Assembly (NCBI RefSeq): GCF_902810445.1
Contig: NZ_LR778175.1
Location: 1,197,001 to 1,261,000 of the forward strand
DNA length: 64,000 bases
Reading direction: 5' to 3'
Source: Candidatus Nitrosacidococcus tergens
GTDB lineage: Bacteria > Pseudomonadota > Gammaproteobacteria > Nitrosococcales > Nitrosococcaceae
Shown in pieces: positions 1 to 9,525 of this stretch. Below the pieces are notes generated by a model. It saw only the letters and a list, made by a program, of their open reading frames with translations. It was not told where the DNA came from and ran no database searches. Numbering within the stretch: position 1 is the first letter of the stretch; every line of letters begins with the position of its first letter. Both the position numbers and the translations under genes were made by a program.

Positions 1-1
1 C

Positions 2-796
2 AAAGACTTACTTGCATTTTACCAATATCTCATTGCTAAATTAATCGGACATGGTTCAGATGCAGGAGAAAATCTTTTTATTGATTCAACAGTCACTACT
101 CCTCAAGGTATCCCATTACCTGATACTATACCTAGTGGACTTCTAACCCATCGCCCTGACTTAGCAGCGGCTATGTTCCGTGCTCAAGCAGCAGCAAAAA
201 CAGTTCAAGTAGCTAAGATTCAGTTTTTACCTACTATTGATTTACGCAGTTTCACTGACATTAATGCAACAACACTTGTTGAAGATACAGGATCATTGCC
301 ACGCACTTTATTTTCAAGGCCTAGCTTATCCTATGGAGGAGGTGTTGGTCTCAGATTACCTTGGTTTCAAGGAGGTCGGCTTCGAGCAGTGCTAGAAGCA
401 CAGCGTGCTGAATATAATAACGCAGTAGAAACCTATAATGATACATTACTTAATGCATTAAAAGAGATTGCAACAAGTTTAAATACTTGGCATCAAACTC
501 GAAAAATTTTGGAATCTCAGCATCGCCTTCTTGTTTCAATAAAAGAGAATTGGTATTTAAGCCAAGTTAATCTGCAAACAGGCTTAGATGATCGCCGAAA
601 TTCCTTAGAGCACCAATATGCTGTATTAGATCAGAAGTTTGATTTAAGGGGTATTGAAGCTGATGAACTTACTGCTATGATTAGCCTCATTGAAGCATTA
701 GGAGGTGGTTACCCTTATTATATTGATACTCAAGAAATCAGTACTAAAATAGAGCAAAAAAATAGAATGCAAAGATCAGCTCAACTTATCAATTAA
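2..796 (+). CDS. Outer-membrane efflux factor, NodT/TolC family (5' end outside window)
   Basis: This is the C-terminal 264 codons of a TolC-type outer-membrane factor; the open frame runs back to the first bases of the window, so the start and signal peptide lie outside. The sequence matches the second half of the next gene almost word for word (for example LPDTIPSGLLTHRPDLAAAM), including the LLxHRPDL motif typical of NodT-family channels and the GGRLRA and EALGGGYPYYID segments. The family forms trimeric channels joining an inner-membrane pump and a periplasmic adaptor to the outside. It ends with a short 26-residue tail, unlike the long lysine-rich tail of its neighbour. The stop is 5 bases before the next start, so the two are probably co-transcribed. 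It is a tandem paralogue. Confidence 0.9.
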   Translation, partial: KDLLAFYQYLIAKLIGHGSDAGENLFIDSTVTTPQGIPLPDTIPSGLLTHRPDLAAAMFRAQAAAKTVQVAKIQFLPTIDLRSFTDINATTLVEDTGSLPRTLFSRPSLSYGGGVGLRLPWFQGGRLRAVLEAQRAEYNNAVETYNDTLLNALKEIATSLNTWHQTRKILESQHRLLVSIKENWYLSQVNLQTGLDDRRNSLEHQYAVLDQKFDLRGIEADELTAMISLIEALGGGYPYYIDTQEISTKIEQKNRMQRSAQLIN

Positions 797-801
797 AAGC
801 T

Positions 802-2634
802 ATGTATACACGCCTTAACGTTTACTTTCAATTCCAACAACGGTTGAAGTCGTCTGCTATTTTAATCATGGTGTGTATCGCTTTAATAAGCGGATGTGCT
901 TGGTTGCCTAAAGGTAACCCCCATACTAAATTCTTAGTACCCACAGAGATAAAAGAAACTGTTCTCCATGAACGTCATGTGGATAAAACCTTTCCTGATT
1001 GGCCAAAAGATTATTGGTGGGAAGAATTTAAAAGTCCGGAACTCAACGATCTGATTGTAAAAGCGCTTGCTGATAATCCAGGACTTAAGGCAGCACATGA
1101 GCGGCTTCAAGCAGCAGATTCTCTCGTTAAAGTTCAAGGAGCAGCATTACTTCCATTTTTAGAGGCGGAAGCTGAATATACTGCCGAGCGACTTTCAGAG
1201 CATGGTGTGTTTGCTGCATTAAATCCAGAGGTTGCAGGGATTACCTTTGATTTAGGTATAATTAACCCTGTGGGATTTCGTTATGAATTGGATTTTTGGG
1301 GTAAAAATCGTTCCTTAATGGAAGCTGCATTAGGTCGTTCTTTAGCAGAAATGGCAGAAAAAGCCCAAGTACGCTTAGAGCTAACTACTAGTATTGCTCG
1401 TTCTTGGTTCCATGGACTGGCCACTTATCAACAGCTGCAGCTGGTCTATAAAATGATAGAAATTAGGAAGGAGCTTTTACAGCTCGCTAAAATCAGGGTA
1501 CAACTAGGCGTAGATGATTTTAGATCAGTGGTGGAAGCAGCCACTGAGTTAGAAAATGAAAACAAGCGAGAAGCAGGAACTAAGGATTTACTTGAGTTTT
1601 ATCAATATATGATTGCTAAGTTGATAGGACGCGGTCCTGATGCAGGAGAAAAACTTTTTATCAACTCGACTGCAACTATTCCTCAGGGAATTCCGTTACC
1701 TGATACTATACCTAGTGGGCTTTTAACCCATCGTCCAGATCTAGCAGCAGCTATGTTTCGTGCACAATCTGCTGCAAAGATGATAGAAGTAGCGAAAACT
1801 CGATTCCTACCTACTATTGAATTACAAAGTTTTGTCGGGATTAACGCATTAACAGTAATAAGTGCTGCAGGTGGTGCTGGCGCCTTTCCTGGTGCACTTT
1901 TTAACAAAGGTTCACTAGCTTATGGTGGCGGACCTACTTTTCGTATGCCTTGGTTTGAAGGAGGTCGTCTCCGGGCAGAACTAGGGGCACAACGCTCAGA
2001 GTATGATAATGCAGTAGAAACGTATAATGATACTTTGCTTGAAGCACTAAGACAAATTGCAGAAAGTTTAAGTGCATGGCATCAAACCCGTAAAATCCTT
2101 GAAGCCCACCATAGATTATTAGTTTCTGTTCGTGGGGATTGGCATTTAAGCCAAGTACGACTACAAACTGGACTAAATGATAGACGGGATGCCTTAAGAC
2201 AACAGTATGCAGTACTCAATCAACAATATGAACTACGAGGTATTGAGTCTGATGAACTCTCTGCCATGGTAGAAGTGATTGAAGCACTAGGTGGTGGCTA
2301 CCCTTATTATATTGATGACAAAACTAAAGAGCTTGCTTATGGACATGGTGATGAAGATAAGAGAGATAATTCTTCTAAAGAAAAAGAACCTGAAGAAATT
2401 AAGGCTACTCAACAGGGAATAAAAAGCCCTGAGAAGATTAACGATAAAGAGAAAAATGATTTACAACAGGCAAAGAATAATAAAAAATCAGCTAAGCAAA
2501 AAAGTAATAAGGCACAAGATGTTAAAGAAACAACTAAACCAAAACGTCGTATAAGAATGAAAGCGAAGAAAAGAAGAGAGGAAATGGCAGGAAATGATGC
2601 TAATGAGCATATAGAAGTAACTGCAAAGGATTAG
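802..2634 (+). CDS. Outer-membrane efflux lipoprotein, NodT/TolC family, with lysine-rich C-terminal tail
   Basis: A 610-residue outer-membrane factor. Residues 18-32 form a lipoprotein signal with the lipobox ISGC (Cys32 as predicted lipidation site). Two OEP repeats follow, with the LLTHRPDLAAAM motif near residue 308 and the closing EALGGGYPYYID near 500. It should form the outer-membrane channel of a tripartite pump. From about residue 505 to the end there are 106 extra residues, mostly Lys, Glu, Asp, Asn and Gln, with runs such as KPKRRIRMKAKKRREE; normal family members stop near the GGGY motif. In TolC-type proteins this end is periplasmic, so the tail would hang in the periplasm; its function is unknown. 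It follows its paralogue by 5 bases and precedes an EmrA-like adaptor by 31 bases. Confidence 0.9.
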   Translation: MYTRLNVYFQFQQRLKSSAILIMVCIALISGCAWLPKGNPHTKFLVPTEIKETVLHERHVDKTFPDWPKDYWWEEFKSPELNDLIVKALADNPGLKAAHERLQAADSLVKVQGAALLPFLEAEAEYTAERLSEHGVFAALNPEVAGITFDLGIINPVGFRYELDFWGKNRSLMEAALGRSLAEMAEKAQVRLELTTSIARSWFHGLATYQQLQLVYKMIEIRKELLQLAKIRVQLGVDDFRSVVEAATELENENKREAGTKDLLEFYQYMIAKLIGRGPDAGEKLFINSTATIPQGIPLPDTIPSGLLTHRPDLAAAMFRAQSAAKMIEVAKTRFLPTIELQSFVGINALTVISAAGGAGAFPGALFNKGSLAYGGGPTFRMPWFEGGRLRAELGAQRSEYDNAVETYNDTLLEALRQIAESLSAWHQTRKILEAHHRLLVSVRGDWHLSQVRLQTGLNDRRDALRQQYAVLNQQYELRGIESDELSAMVEVIEALGGGYPYYIDDKTKELAYGHGDEDKRDNSSKEKEPEEIKATQQGIKSPEKINDKEKNDLQQAKNNKKSAKQKSNKAQDVKETTKPKRRIRMKAKKRREEMAGNDANEHIEVTAKD

Positions 2635-2665
2635 TAAAAATTTGTTTAACTATTAAGTTTTTAAC

Positions 2666-3865
2666 ATGAGTACAACACCCTCTAGAATTCACCCCAAAGC
2701 AATTCGTGCTAGGCGTAATCGTAGATTAGGGCTATTTACCCTAACTATACTAGCAATTGCAATTATTTATGCAGGCTACTGGTGGTTTTATGCACGCTTT
2801 TGGATATGGACAGATAATGCATTTGTGACCGGTAACCTTATCCCTTTGGAAGCCCAAGCCCATGGAATTATTACGCAAGTATTAACTGAAGAAACTCAAA
2901 TTGTAAAAAAGGGTGATTTGTTAATTACTTTAGATGCACACGTAGCACAAGCTGATTTAGGTCGTACCCAAGGTAGGCTTGGAGAAACAGTGCGTAAAGT
3001 TGCTGGCCTTTTTGCTCAAAGACGAGAAGTGGAGCAAAGACTTCAGTCTCGATCAGCACAGCTTGCATTAGTACGCCATGACGTTATTCGTTACCGTAAA
3101 GCACTGCCTAGCGGAGCAATTTCTAAACAAATCCTCCAAAATGCAGTGGATAACATGAATTCGCTGCAAGCAGATGTCATGGAAATTCAATCCCAGCTGG
3201 ACGCAATCGTTTCTCAAGTAGGAAAAACTACGATACGTGAGCACCCCTCAGTCATAACTGCTAAAAATGAGATGATCAGTGCCTACCTTGAATATGTACG
3301 ACAAAATCTACTAGCACCTTCAACTGGGTTGGTTGCTAAGCGCAAAGCCCAGGTTGGAGATCGGGTAATGCCAGGGAATTTGTTATTGACTATTGTGCCT
3401 TTAGATCACGTATGGGTGGAGGTAAATGTACGAGAGACTGAGTTACGTCAAATTCGTCCTGGCCAATCTGTTCTTGTATATGTAGATACTTACGGAGATC
3501 ACTATACTTACCATGGCACTGTTGAAGGTATCGTTCCAGGAACAGGGGCTGTATTTGCTTTATTACCTCCAGATAATGCAGTAGGTAACTTTATTCATAT
3601 TGTTCAGAGAGTGCCTGTACGTATAGGACTCCCGAGAGAGGAGCTTTTGCAACATCCTCTTCGCCTTGGTCTTTCTACTATTACCCATATTCACGTAAGT
3701 GAAAAAGCACAGCCACTTATTAGTTCTACTGCTGATTATTCTACCCAAGAATATAAAACAAATATTTATGATAATGAGTTAATAGATGCAGAAGCAATGG
3801 CTAAAGGCATAATCGATAGTAATATCGCCGTAGAAGGTTTAGATGAAGAGGTAGATATGACTTAA
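2666..3865 (+). CDS. EmrA-like periplasmic adaptor (HlyD family)
   Basis: A 399-residue membrane fusion protein. It has a basic N-terminus, one membrane segment at about residues 22-43 (ending YWWFYARFWIWTDNAFVTG), a lipoyl half-motif (EAQAHGIITQVLTEETQIVKKGDLL), a central helical hairpin at about 100-190, then the second lipoyl half (LLAPSTGLVAKRKAQVGDRV) and a beta-barrel domain (VWVEVNVRETELRQIRPGQ). This is the layout of EmrA/FusE-type adaptors that connect an MFS or similar exporter to a TolC-like channel. The two outer-membrane factors just upstream are the likely partners. No MFS transporter such as EmrB follows; the inner-membrane partner may be upstream of the window. A roughly 25-residue acidic C-terminal tail is unusual. 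Confidence 0.9.
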   Translation: MSTTPSRIHPKAIRARRNRRLGLFTLTILAIAIIYAGYWWFYARFWIWTDNAFVTGNLIPLEAQAHGIITQVLTEETQIVKKGDLLITLDAHVAQADLGRTQGRLGETVRKVAGLFAQRREVEQRLQSRSAQLALVRHDVIRYRKALPSGAISKQILQNAVDNMNSLQADVMEIQSQLDAIVSQVGKTTIREHPSVITAKNEMISAYLEYVRQNLLAPSTGLVAKRKAQVGDRVMPGNLLLTIVPLDHVWVEVNVRETELRQIRPGQSVLVYVDTYGDHYTYHGTVEGIVPGTGAVFALLPPDNAVGNFIHIVQRVPVRIGLPREELLQHPLRLGLSTITHIHVSEKAQPLISSTADYSTQEYKTNIYDNELIDAEAMAKGIIDSNIAVEGLDEEVDMT

Positions 3866-3891
3866 CTAGTAATTTTTTTATAAACTATTTT

Positions 3892-3917
3892 AGTATGTGA
3901 TTCCTAAATCACATACT
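3892..3917 (+). terminator. Hairpin after the EmrA-like gene
   Basis: A perfect 11-bp stem (AGTATGTGATT at 3892-3902 pairs with AATCACATACT at 3907-3917) with a 4-base loop lies 27 bases after the adaptor stop codon. There is no uridine run after it, so it may be a processing or weak termination structure. Confidence 0.45.
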
Positions 3918-4388
3918 CTCTCGCTATTAAAGATTAAATTCCATATCTAACTAAATTAGTTCTTTTAAACTGAAATATGGGGAAATATACCTTTTTTTTA
4001 TAAAAACCAGCCTAAAACACCATATAGTGTTTGAATTCAACTAAAACCTTAGTTAAAATAAACCCTCTATTTTTTTCTCTATAACTATAAATTAACTAGA
4101 AGCCTATAAGTGGGTTCTCACTATAGAATGATTGTTTTTGTATGAGCACACCTCAACATTTAGAAAATAAAGATTAGGATTTTTTCTAGTATCTATTTAC
4201 CAACAAAAAATCCTGAGCCTTGAGACATACTAAGAATAATCCATCTCAGCCGCTTCAATGCCTTCTAAAGATGAAAGGCAGCATACCTTCCGCTTTATTT
4301 CACCCCACTTATAAGGAGCAGTGCAAATATCTACTGCTTCGCAGACTCAAGCTGATTTGCTCACTTTAACTATTAAAAAACTAAAACT
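3918..4388. other. Intergenic region between the two efflux modules
   Basis: About 470 AT-rich bases without a convincing gene. The only structure seen is a 10-bp inverted repeat, AGGATTTTTT at 4176-4185 and AAAAAATCCT at 4205-4214, with a 19-base spacer. The promoter of the second efflux module presumably lies here, but no clear -35/-10 pair or operator could be assigned. Confidence 0.5.
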
Positions 4389-6149
4389 ATGAGTAGACAC
4401 AATACTTGTGATAAGAAAAGATATCAAAAAGTTCATATTTTAATATCTTGCTTTTCTAATTTTCGCATCTTTATTCAGAATAGTTGCATATTCTTATCTG
4501 CACTTCTCTTAACTGGCTGCATCAACGGTGCTATGAGTATCGATTTAGCACCTGGTTATAAACCTGAAGAATTTATTCTTCCGGACTCTTGGAGAGGGTC
4601 TGGTCCATTTGCTAAAGCTAATCCTTCTGATGGAGAAATACGCCCTGACTGGTGGAAACTCTATGAAGATCCCACATTAGATGAGCTTGAAGCTCAAGCG
4701 ATGGAGGCTAATCCAGACTTACATGCTGCTGCTGAGCGGTTTATGCAAGCTCGGGATATGATGATGAAAAGTTACTCCAAACTCATACCTCAAATAGGTT
4801 GGGGATTTGATGCATCAGGTAATAGACAATCTGATGATGCCCTGTGGCGAGGTATAGGGGAGCACTCTGAAATGGGTACCTCTATGTTTACAGGAGGTGC
4901 AGGCTGGGAGCCAGACTTTTTCTCAAGAATTCGTAATAGAACCAGAATTGAGATTTATCATGCTGAAGAGCTAGCCGCTGCTTATGCTTTAGTACGTCTA
5001 GGTATACAAGCTGAACTTGCAAGTAATTACTATTTATTGCGGGGCTTAGATGGGCAAGAAGCTATTTACGATCAATCTATTGATTACTATAAAAAATTAC
5101 TTGGTCTTGTTACAGATAGGTTTGTCGGTGCCCTTGCTCCAAGAATTGATATTACTCGTACTCAGTACTTACTCTATAGTACTGAAGCCAGACAATTGGC
5201 TGTTCGTAGAGAGCGCCAAGTTACAGAACATGCCATTGCCGTATTAGTTAATCAATCACCCTCTACCTTTTCTGTTGCTCCTATAGAGCAATTTCCTAAT
5301 ATTGACTTTAAATTACCAACTCATCTTCCTTCTACTTTACTTGAAAGACGACCAGATATTGCTGCCTCTGAGCGCAAAATGGCACAAGCAAACCGAGTGA
5401 TTGGTATCGCTCGCGCTGCTTTTTATCCCCATGTAAATTTTAGTATGTTAGGCGGATTTGAAGGAGGATTTAATTTATTTGAGGTAGCCAGCAGCCTTTG
5501 GTCTTATGGCTTAGAACTTGCTTTACCTATTTTTAATGGAGGTTATCGTCGAGCTCAAGTACAACAAACTTGGTCTGCTTATCGACAAACCGTTGATGAA
5601 TATCGCTCCACTGTGTTAAATGCGTTTCGAGAAGTAGAAAATGATCTCAGTAGAACTACCCTAATTACTGCTGAGATGAGGAAACTAGAAGACTCAGTAA
5701 AAGCTGCAGTAGAAACCCAAAATCTAACTGCCAGTCTTTACACCGGCGGATTAGCCACCAGTCTTGATTTGCTCCTTGCTCAAATTCAAACCTTAGATTC
5801 TCGAATTGATTTAGTAGAGGCGAAATCAAGAATGGCTCGATCTACGGTAGATCTTGTACGTTCTTTAGGTGGTGGGTGGAATCGCAACGGATTACCTACA
5901 GATAAAGAAATACAGCCTATGGAAGTCCTGCAATACACTGACTTAGATAAGGCTCCTCAAGCGGGTGATGTAAAAGTACCTGCTACTAAAAATGGGGACT
6001 ATAACAAAGCTTATAGTGATCTTTCCCACCCTGTTCCTATTTCTCCTAATAACGCAACACCAAAACCAGTGTTACAAAAAGAGAAAATTTCTGATCAAGG
6101 AACCATCCTCAGACAGGAACAACCTGCTATTAAAGAGGTTAATCAATGA
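4389..6149 (+). CDS. Outer-membrane efflux lipoprotein, NodT family
   Basis: A 586-residue outer-membrane factor, distinct from the tandem pair upstream. The N-terminus is long (43 residues) and ends in a lipobox, LTGC, with Cys44. It contains WWKLYEDPTLDELEAQAMEAN, the typical first OEP start, the LLERRPDIAASER motif near residue 320, and a GGYRRAQVQQ segment. The family forms the trimeric outer-membrane channel of RND pumps. About 85 residues follow the usual SLGGGW end; they are polar and proline-containing. It heads the order OMF-RND-adaptor, spaced 79 bases before the pump gene. No strong ribosome binding site is seen before the chosen ATG. Confidence 0.9.
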   Translation: MSRHNTCDKKRYQKVHILISCFSNFRIFIQNSCIFLSALLLTGCINGAMSIDLAPGYKPEEFILPDSWRGSGPFAKANPSDGEIRPDWWKLYEDPTLDELEAQAMEANPDLHAAAERFMQARDMMMKSYSKLIPQIGWGFDASGNRQSDDALWRGIGEHSEMGTSMFTGGAGWEPDFFSRIRNRTRIEIYHAEELAAAYALVRLGIQAELASNYYLLRGLDGQEAIYDQSIDYYKKLLGLVTDRFVGALAPRIDITRTQYLLYSTEARQLAVRRERQVTEHAIAVLVNQSPSTFSVAPIEQFPNIDFKLPTHLPSTLLERRPDIAASERKMAQANRVIGIARAAFYPHVNFSMLGGFEGGFNLFEVASSLWSYGLELALPIFNGGYRRAQVQQTWSAYRQTVDEYRSTVLNAFREVENDLSRTTLITAEMRKLEDSVKAAVETQNLTASLYTGGLATSLDLLLAQIQTLDSRIDLVEAKSRMARSTVDLVRSLGGGWNRNGLPTDKEIQPMEVLQYTDLDKAPQAGDVKVPATKNGDYNKAYSDLSHPVPISPNNATPKPVLQKEKISDQGTILRQEQPAIKEVNQ

Positions 6150-6228
6150 TTTTGATAGGTAGTTGTTGCCAGTATATGACGTATTTAAAATACAATTTCC
6201 TGACTTATATCCAGGTTAAAAATCTATT

Positions 6229-9200
6229 ATGAATCAACTCGTTGTCGTTGCCTTAAAAAGGCCTTATACATTTGTTGTTCTTTCTATTTTAATTATTATT
6301 CTTGGGATTCAGTCGGTGCTTAAAGCAGCTACTGATATTTTCCCAAACATCAAAATCCCAATTACTTCAGTAGTATGGGCTTATGATGGAATGCTCCCAC
6401 AGGATATTGAGGGGCGTATCACTTATATTTTTGAGAGATTTTTAACCTCTACCGTAGAAGGAATTAAATATATTCATAGCCATTCCTATTTTGGTAGTAG
6501 TATTGTTAATATCTTTTTGCAGCACGAAGTAGATCCAGCACAAGCTGAAGCAGATATTACTGCAATTTCTCAAACGGTAGTGAATTTCTTACCTCCTGAT
6601 ATTGCTCCACCTATGGTAATGAAGTTGGCTCCTTCATCTGTGCCGGTGGCTACTATACAAGTTACTTCAGATACCCTATCTCCTGCAGATCTATATAATC
6701 TTTCAGTGATGCGGATTCGCCCTCTATTAGTTACTGTAGAGGGAGCAATTCTCCCCCATCCTTATGGGGGACAAGATATGACGGTAGGTATTGCCATTGA
6801 TCGGGATAAACTCCTTGCCCGACACCTTACCCCTGCAGATGTCCACGAAGCAGTTAATCGTCAAAATTTAGTACTTCCCGGTGGGGATATGAAAATCTAT
6901 TCTACTGATTGGGTAGTATTGACCAACTCCTCCGTACTTACTATCGAAGATTATGAAAAAATTCCTCTTAAAAGAGAAGGAAATAATTATGTCTATCTTC
7001 GTGACGTAGCAGATGTGAACCTTATGGGGAATGTGTTAAAAAATGCGGTTATCGTAGACGGTAAACAATCTGTGATGATTGTAGTGATGAAAAGTAGTGA
7101 GGCCTCTACTTTGTCTGTGGTTCAAGGAGTAAAAGATATTATTCCACGACTTGAAACTGTGGTTCCTAAAGATGTGCACATTAAGTTGGTAAATGATGCC
7201 TCTACCTTTGTAAAAGAATCAATTAATGATGTGGTGCACGAAATTATTATTGCTGCTGCCTTAGTAGGTACCATTGTATTGGTACTACTGGGATCATGGC
7301 GACCCACGGTTATTATTGCTGCCACTATTCCTTTATCTCTCTTAACTGCTTTAATTGCTCTCTATTATACAGAGGAAACAATTAACGTAATGACTTTAGG
7401 AGGATTAGCCTTATCTGTAGGGGTATTGGTAGATAATGCTACGGTAGTTATTGAAAATATGGATACCCATATTCACATGGGGAAACCGCTGGAGACTGCA
7501 ATTTTAGATGGAACGAGGCAGATTCTTCTACCTACTTTTGTCGCAACACTTGCTATTGGTATCGTTTGGCTTCCCTTATTTGGATTAAGTGGTGTTTCTG
7601 GATTTTTATTTGGTCCTATGGCAAAAGCAGTAATTTATGCCATGCTAGCTTCTTTTTTCCTTTCCTATACTCTAGTGCCAACCATGGCAAAGTATATTCT
7701 CCATGATCCAAATGCTCCTGACGATCATCTCCACCCCGATCGCCCAGAAATTGATAAATCTGCTCAAGAAGTTTATGAGCTAACAGAAAGGGAAACGGAA
7801 GAAGAAGCTCTTCATAATGTGGGTGGTACCCATTTTGCGGAGTCCGTACCTGATCTAGAACAAGAGAAAAAGCCAAAAGGGATTTTTGTTCAAATTGGTC
7901 AGAGTATTGATCGAGGTTTTAATCGATTTCGTGATGGCTATGGTAGTCTACTAGAAAAATCCATGGCACGCCGTAATTTTACTGTGATTGTAATGCTTGC
8001 AATTGCTTTAGGCTCTTGGGTTTTATTCGCTTTTAATGGGCGAGATTTTTTCCCTGAAGTTAAAACCGATTCTATGCAGATGCACGTTCGATTCCCTCTG
8101 GGTACTCGAATTGAAGTTTCTGATCGGATTTCTGCATTAATAGCAGAAGATATTAGAAAATTACTTCCGGACAAAGTAGAAGATATTATCAATAACTGCG
8201 GGTTACCGGTAGGTCCTCATAATCTTGCGTTTATCCCCACGCCTACTATTGGCTCTCAAGATTGTGACGTAACTATGTCATTAACTAATCCTAAGTCCCC
8301 AATTTGGGAATTTAGAGAAGTATTACGTAAAGGGCTAACAAAACTTTACCCAGGGAGCGAGTTTACTTTTCAACCTTCAGATTTAACAGGAAAAATTCTT
8401 AATTTTGGTTCACCTGCTCCCATTGATGTACAAATTAATGGTCCTGATCAAGTGGATAATTTTGAATATGTACGTAAACTTCATGGTCTATTAAAAAATA
8501 TCCCAGGGGCACGAGATGTGGTGATCCAACAAACCATGAATACCCCTACTCTATTGGTCGAATCAAATCGAGCTTTTGGGCTTGGCGTAGATATTCATCA
8601 AAAAGATTTCGGCGACAATATGTTGATTGCTACTGCAGGTAGTTATCAAATTGACTTAAATTTTTGGTTAGATAGGGCTACGGGAATGGCTTACCCGATT
8701 AATGTCCGTATCCCTCAGCCTAAGCTTAAGGAAGTTAACCAGTTATTAGCAGTACCTATTCAAAGTAATGAAGGTAAAGAAGGGCGCAATAAACTACAGC
8801 TGCTAGGGAATGTGGGCACGGTAAGCCCTATTGGTACTCCTGGGGTAATTACTCATGCAGATATTATGCCTTTATTCGATATTTATGTTTCTCCAGAAGG
8901 ACGAGATTTGGGATCTACCTTAGAGGAGGTACGAGAAATTGTAGATAGTGTAAAAGATGAACTCCCTCATAGTGCAGCGGTTGAAATAGAAGGACAAGCT
9001 ATTCTTATGGAGAGTGCTTTTGCAGAAATGATTATCGGTTTAGTTGCCTCAATTGTATTAATCTACTTATTAATTGTCGTTAATTTCCAATCTTGGCTTG
9101 ATCCCTTCATTATTATTACTGCACTTCCCGGTGCTTTAGGGGGGATCGCTTGGATGCTTTTCCTGACCCATACTAATATTTCGGTACCTGCTTTAACAGG

Positions 9201-9522
9201 AGCGATTATGACTATGGGTACCGCAACGGCAAACTCTATTTTAGTAGTCTCTTATGCTCGTGAGCGGATTGAAATACATGGCGAAGCGATTAAGGCTGCA
9301 CTTGAGGCTGGCGTTGCCCGCTTCCGTCCAGTATTAATGACTGCATCTGCCATGATTGCAGGTATGATTCCTATGGCAACCGGTAATTCACAAAATGCCC
9401 CTCTAGGACGAGCAGTGATTGGTGGTTTAACACTAGCCACTATCTTTACTTTAATTTTCGTACCATGCGTTTATGCCATTATTTACCATCGGCGCTCTGC
9501 AGCTACCCAATCAGGAGAATAA
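6229..9522 (+). CDS. RND efflux pump, inner-membrane permease (AcrB-like superfamily)
   Basis: A 1097-residue resistance-nodulation-division transporter. It shows the internal two-fold repeat: a first membrane helix at 12-32, a periplasmic loop, helices 2-6 (about 335-490), then helix 7 near 585 and helices 8-12 at the end. Helix 4 carries GVLVDNATVVIEN, with Asp402 conserved for proton relay and Asn403 where AcrB has a second Asp. The family uses proton influx to drive export of drugs, solvents or metals. The cytosolic loop at about 492-550 is unusually long and rich in Asp, Glu and His. It lacks the CusA metal motifs I could look for by eye, so the substrate is unknown. The adaptor gene starts 3 bases after its stop. 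Confidence 0.92.
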   Translation: MNQLVVVALKRPYTFVVLSILIIILGIQSVLKAATDIFPNIKIPITSVVWAYDGMLPQDIEGRITYIFERFLTSTVEGIKYIHSHSYFGSSIVNIFLQHEVDPAQAEADITAISQTVVNFLPPDIAPPMVMKLAPSSVPVATIQVTSDTLSPADLYNLSVMRIRPLLVTVEGAILPHPYGGQDMTVGIAIDRDKLLARHLTPADVHEAVNRQNLVLPGGDMKIYSTDWVVLTNSSVLTIEDYEKIPLKREGNNYVYLRDVADVNLMGNVLKNAVIVDGKQSVMIVVMKSSEASTLSVVQGVKDIIPRLETVVPKDVHIKLVNDASTFVKESINDVVHEIIIAAALVGTIVLVLLGSWRPTVIIAATIPLSLLTALIALYYTEETINVMTLGGLALSVGVLVDNATVVIENMDTHIHMGKPLETAILDGTRQILLPTFVATLAIGIVWLPLFGLSGVSGFLFGPMAKAVIYAMLASFFLSYTLVPTMAKYILHDPNAPDDHLHPDRPEIDKSAQEVYELTERETEEEALHNVGGTHFAESVPDLEQEKKPKGIFVQIGQSIDRGFNRFRDGYGSLLEKSMARRNFTVIVMLAIALGSWVLFAFNGRDFFPEVKTDSMQMHVRFPLGTRIEVSDRISALIAEDIRKLLPDKVEDIINNCGLPVGPHNLAFIPTPTIGSQDCDVTMSLTNPKSPIWEFREVLRKGLTKLYPGSEFTFQPSDLTGKILNFGSPAPIDVQINGPDQVDNFEYVRKLHGLLKNIPGARDVVIQQTMNTPTLLVESNRAFGLGVDIHQKDFGDNMLIATAGSYQIDLNFWLDRATGMAYPINVRIPQPKLKEVNQLLAVPIQSNEGKEGRNKLQLLGNVGTVSPIGTPGVITHADIMPLFDIYVSPEGRDLGSTLEEVREIVDSVKDELPHSAAVEIEGQAILMESAFAEMIIGLVASIVLIYLLIVVNFQSWLDPFIIITALPGALGGIAWMLFLTHTNISVPALTGAIMTMGTATANSILVVSYARERIEIHGEAIKAALEAGVARFRPVLMTASAMIAGMIPMATGNSQNAPLGRAVIGGLTLATIFTLIFVPCVYAIIYHRRSAATQSGE

Positions 9523-9525
9523 TTC

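Noticed and set aside
5050..5247. 65-codon frame inside the outer-membrane factor at 4389
   Set aside because: Entirely inside a gene with clear OEP motifs in another frame, without its own ribosome binding site.
6900..7325. Metal-specific (CusA-type) assignment of the RND pump
   Set aside because: The methionine cluster of CusA could not be found by eye, so no substrate is claimed.
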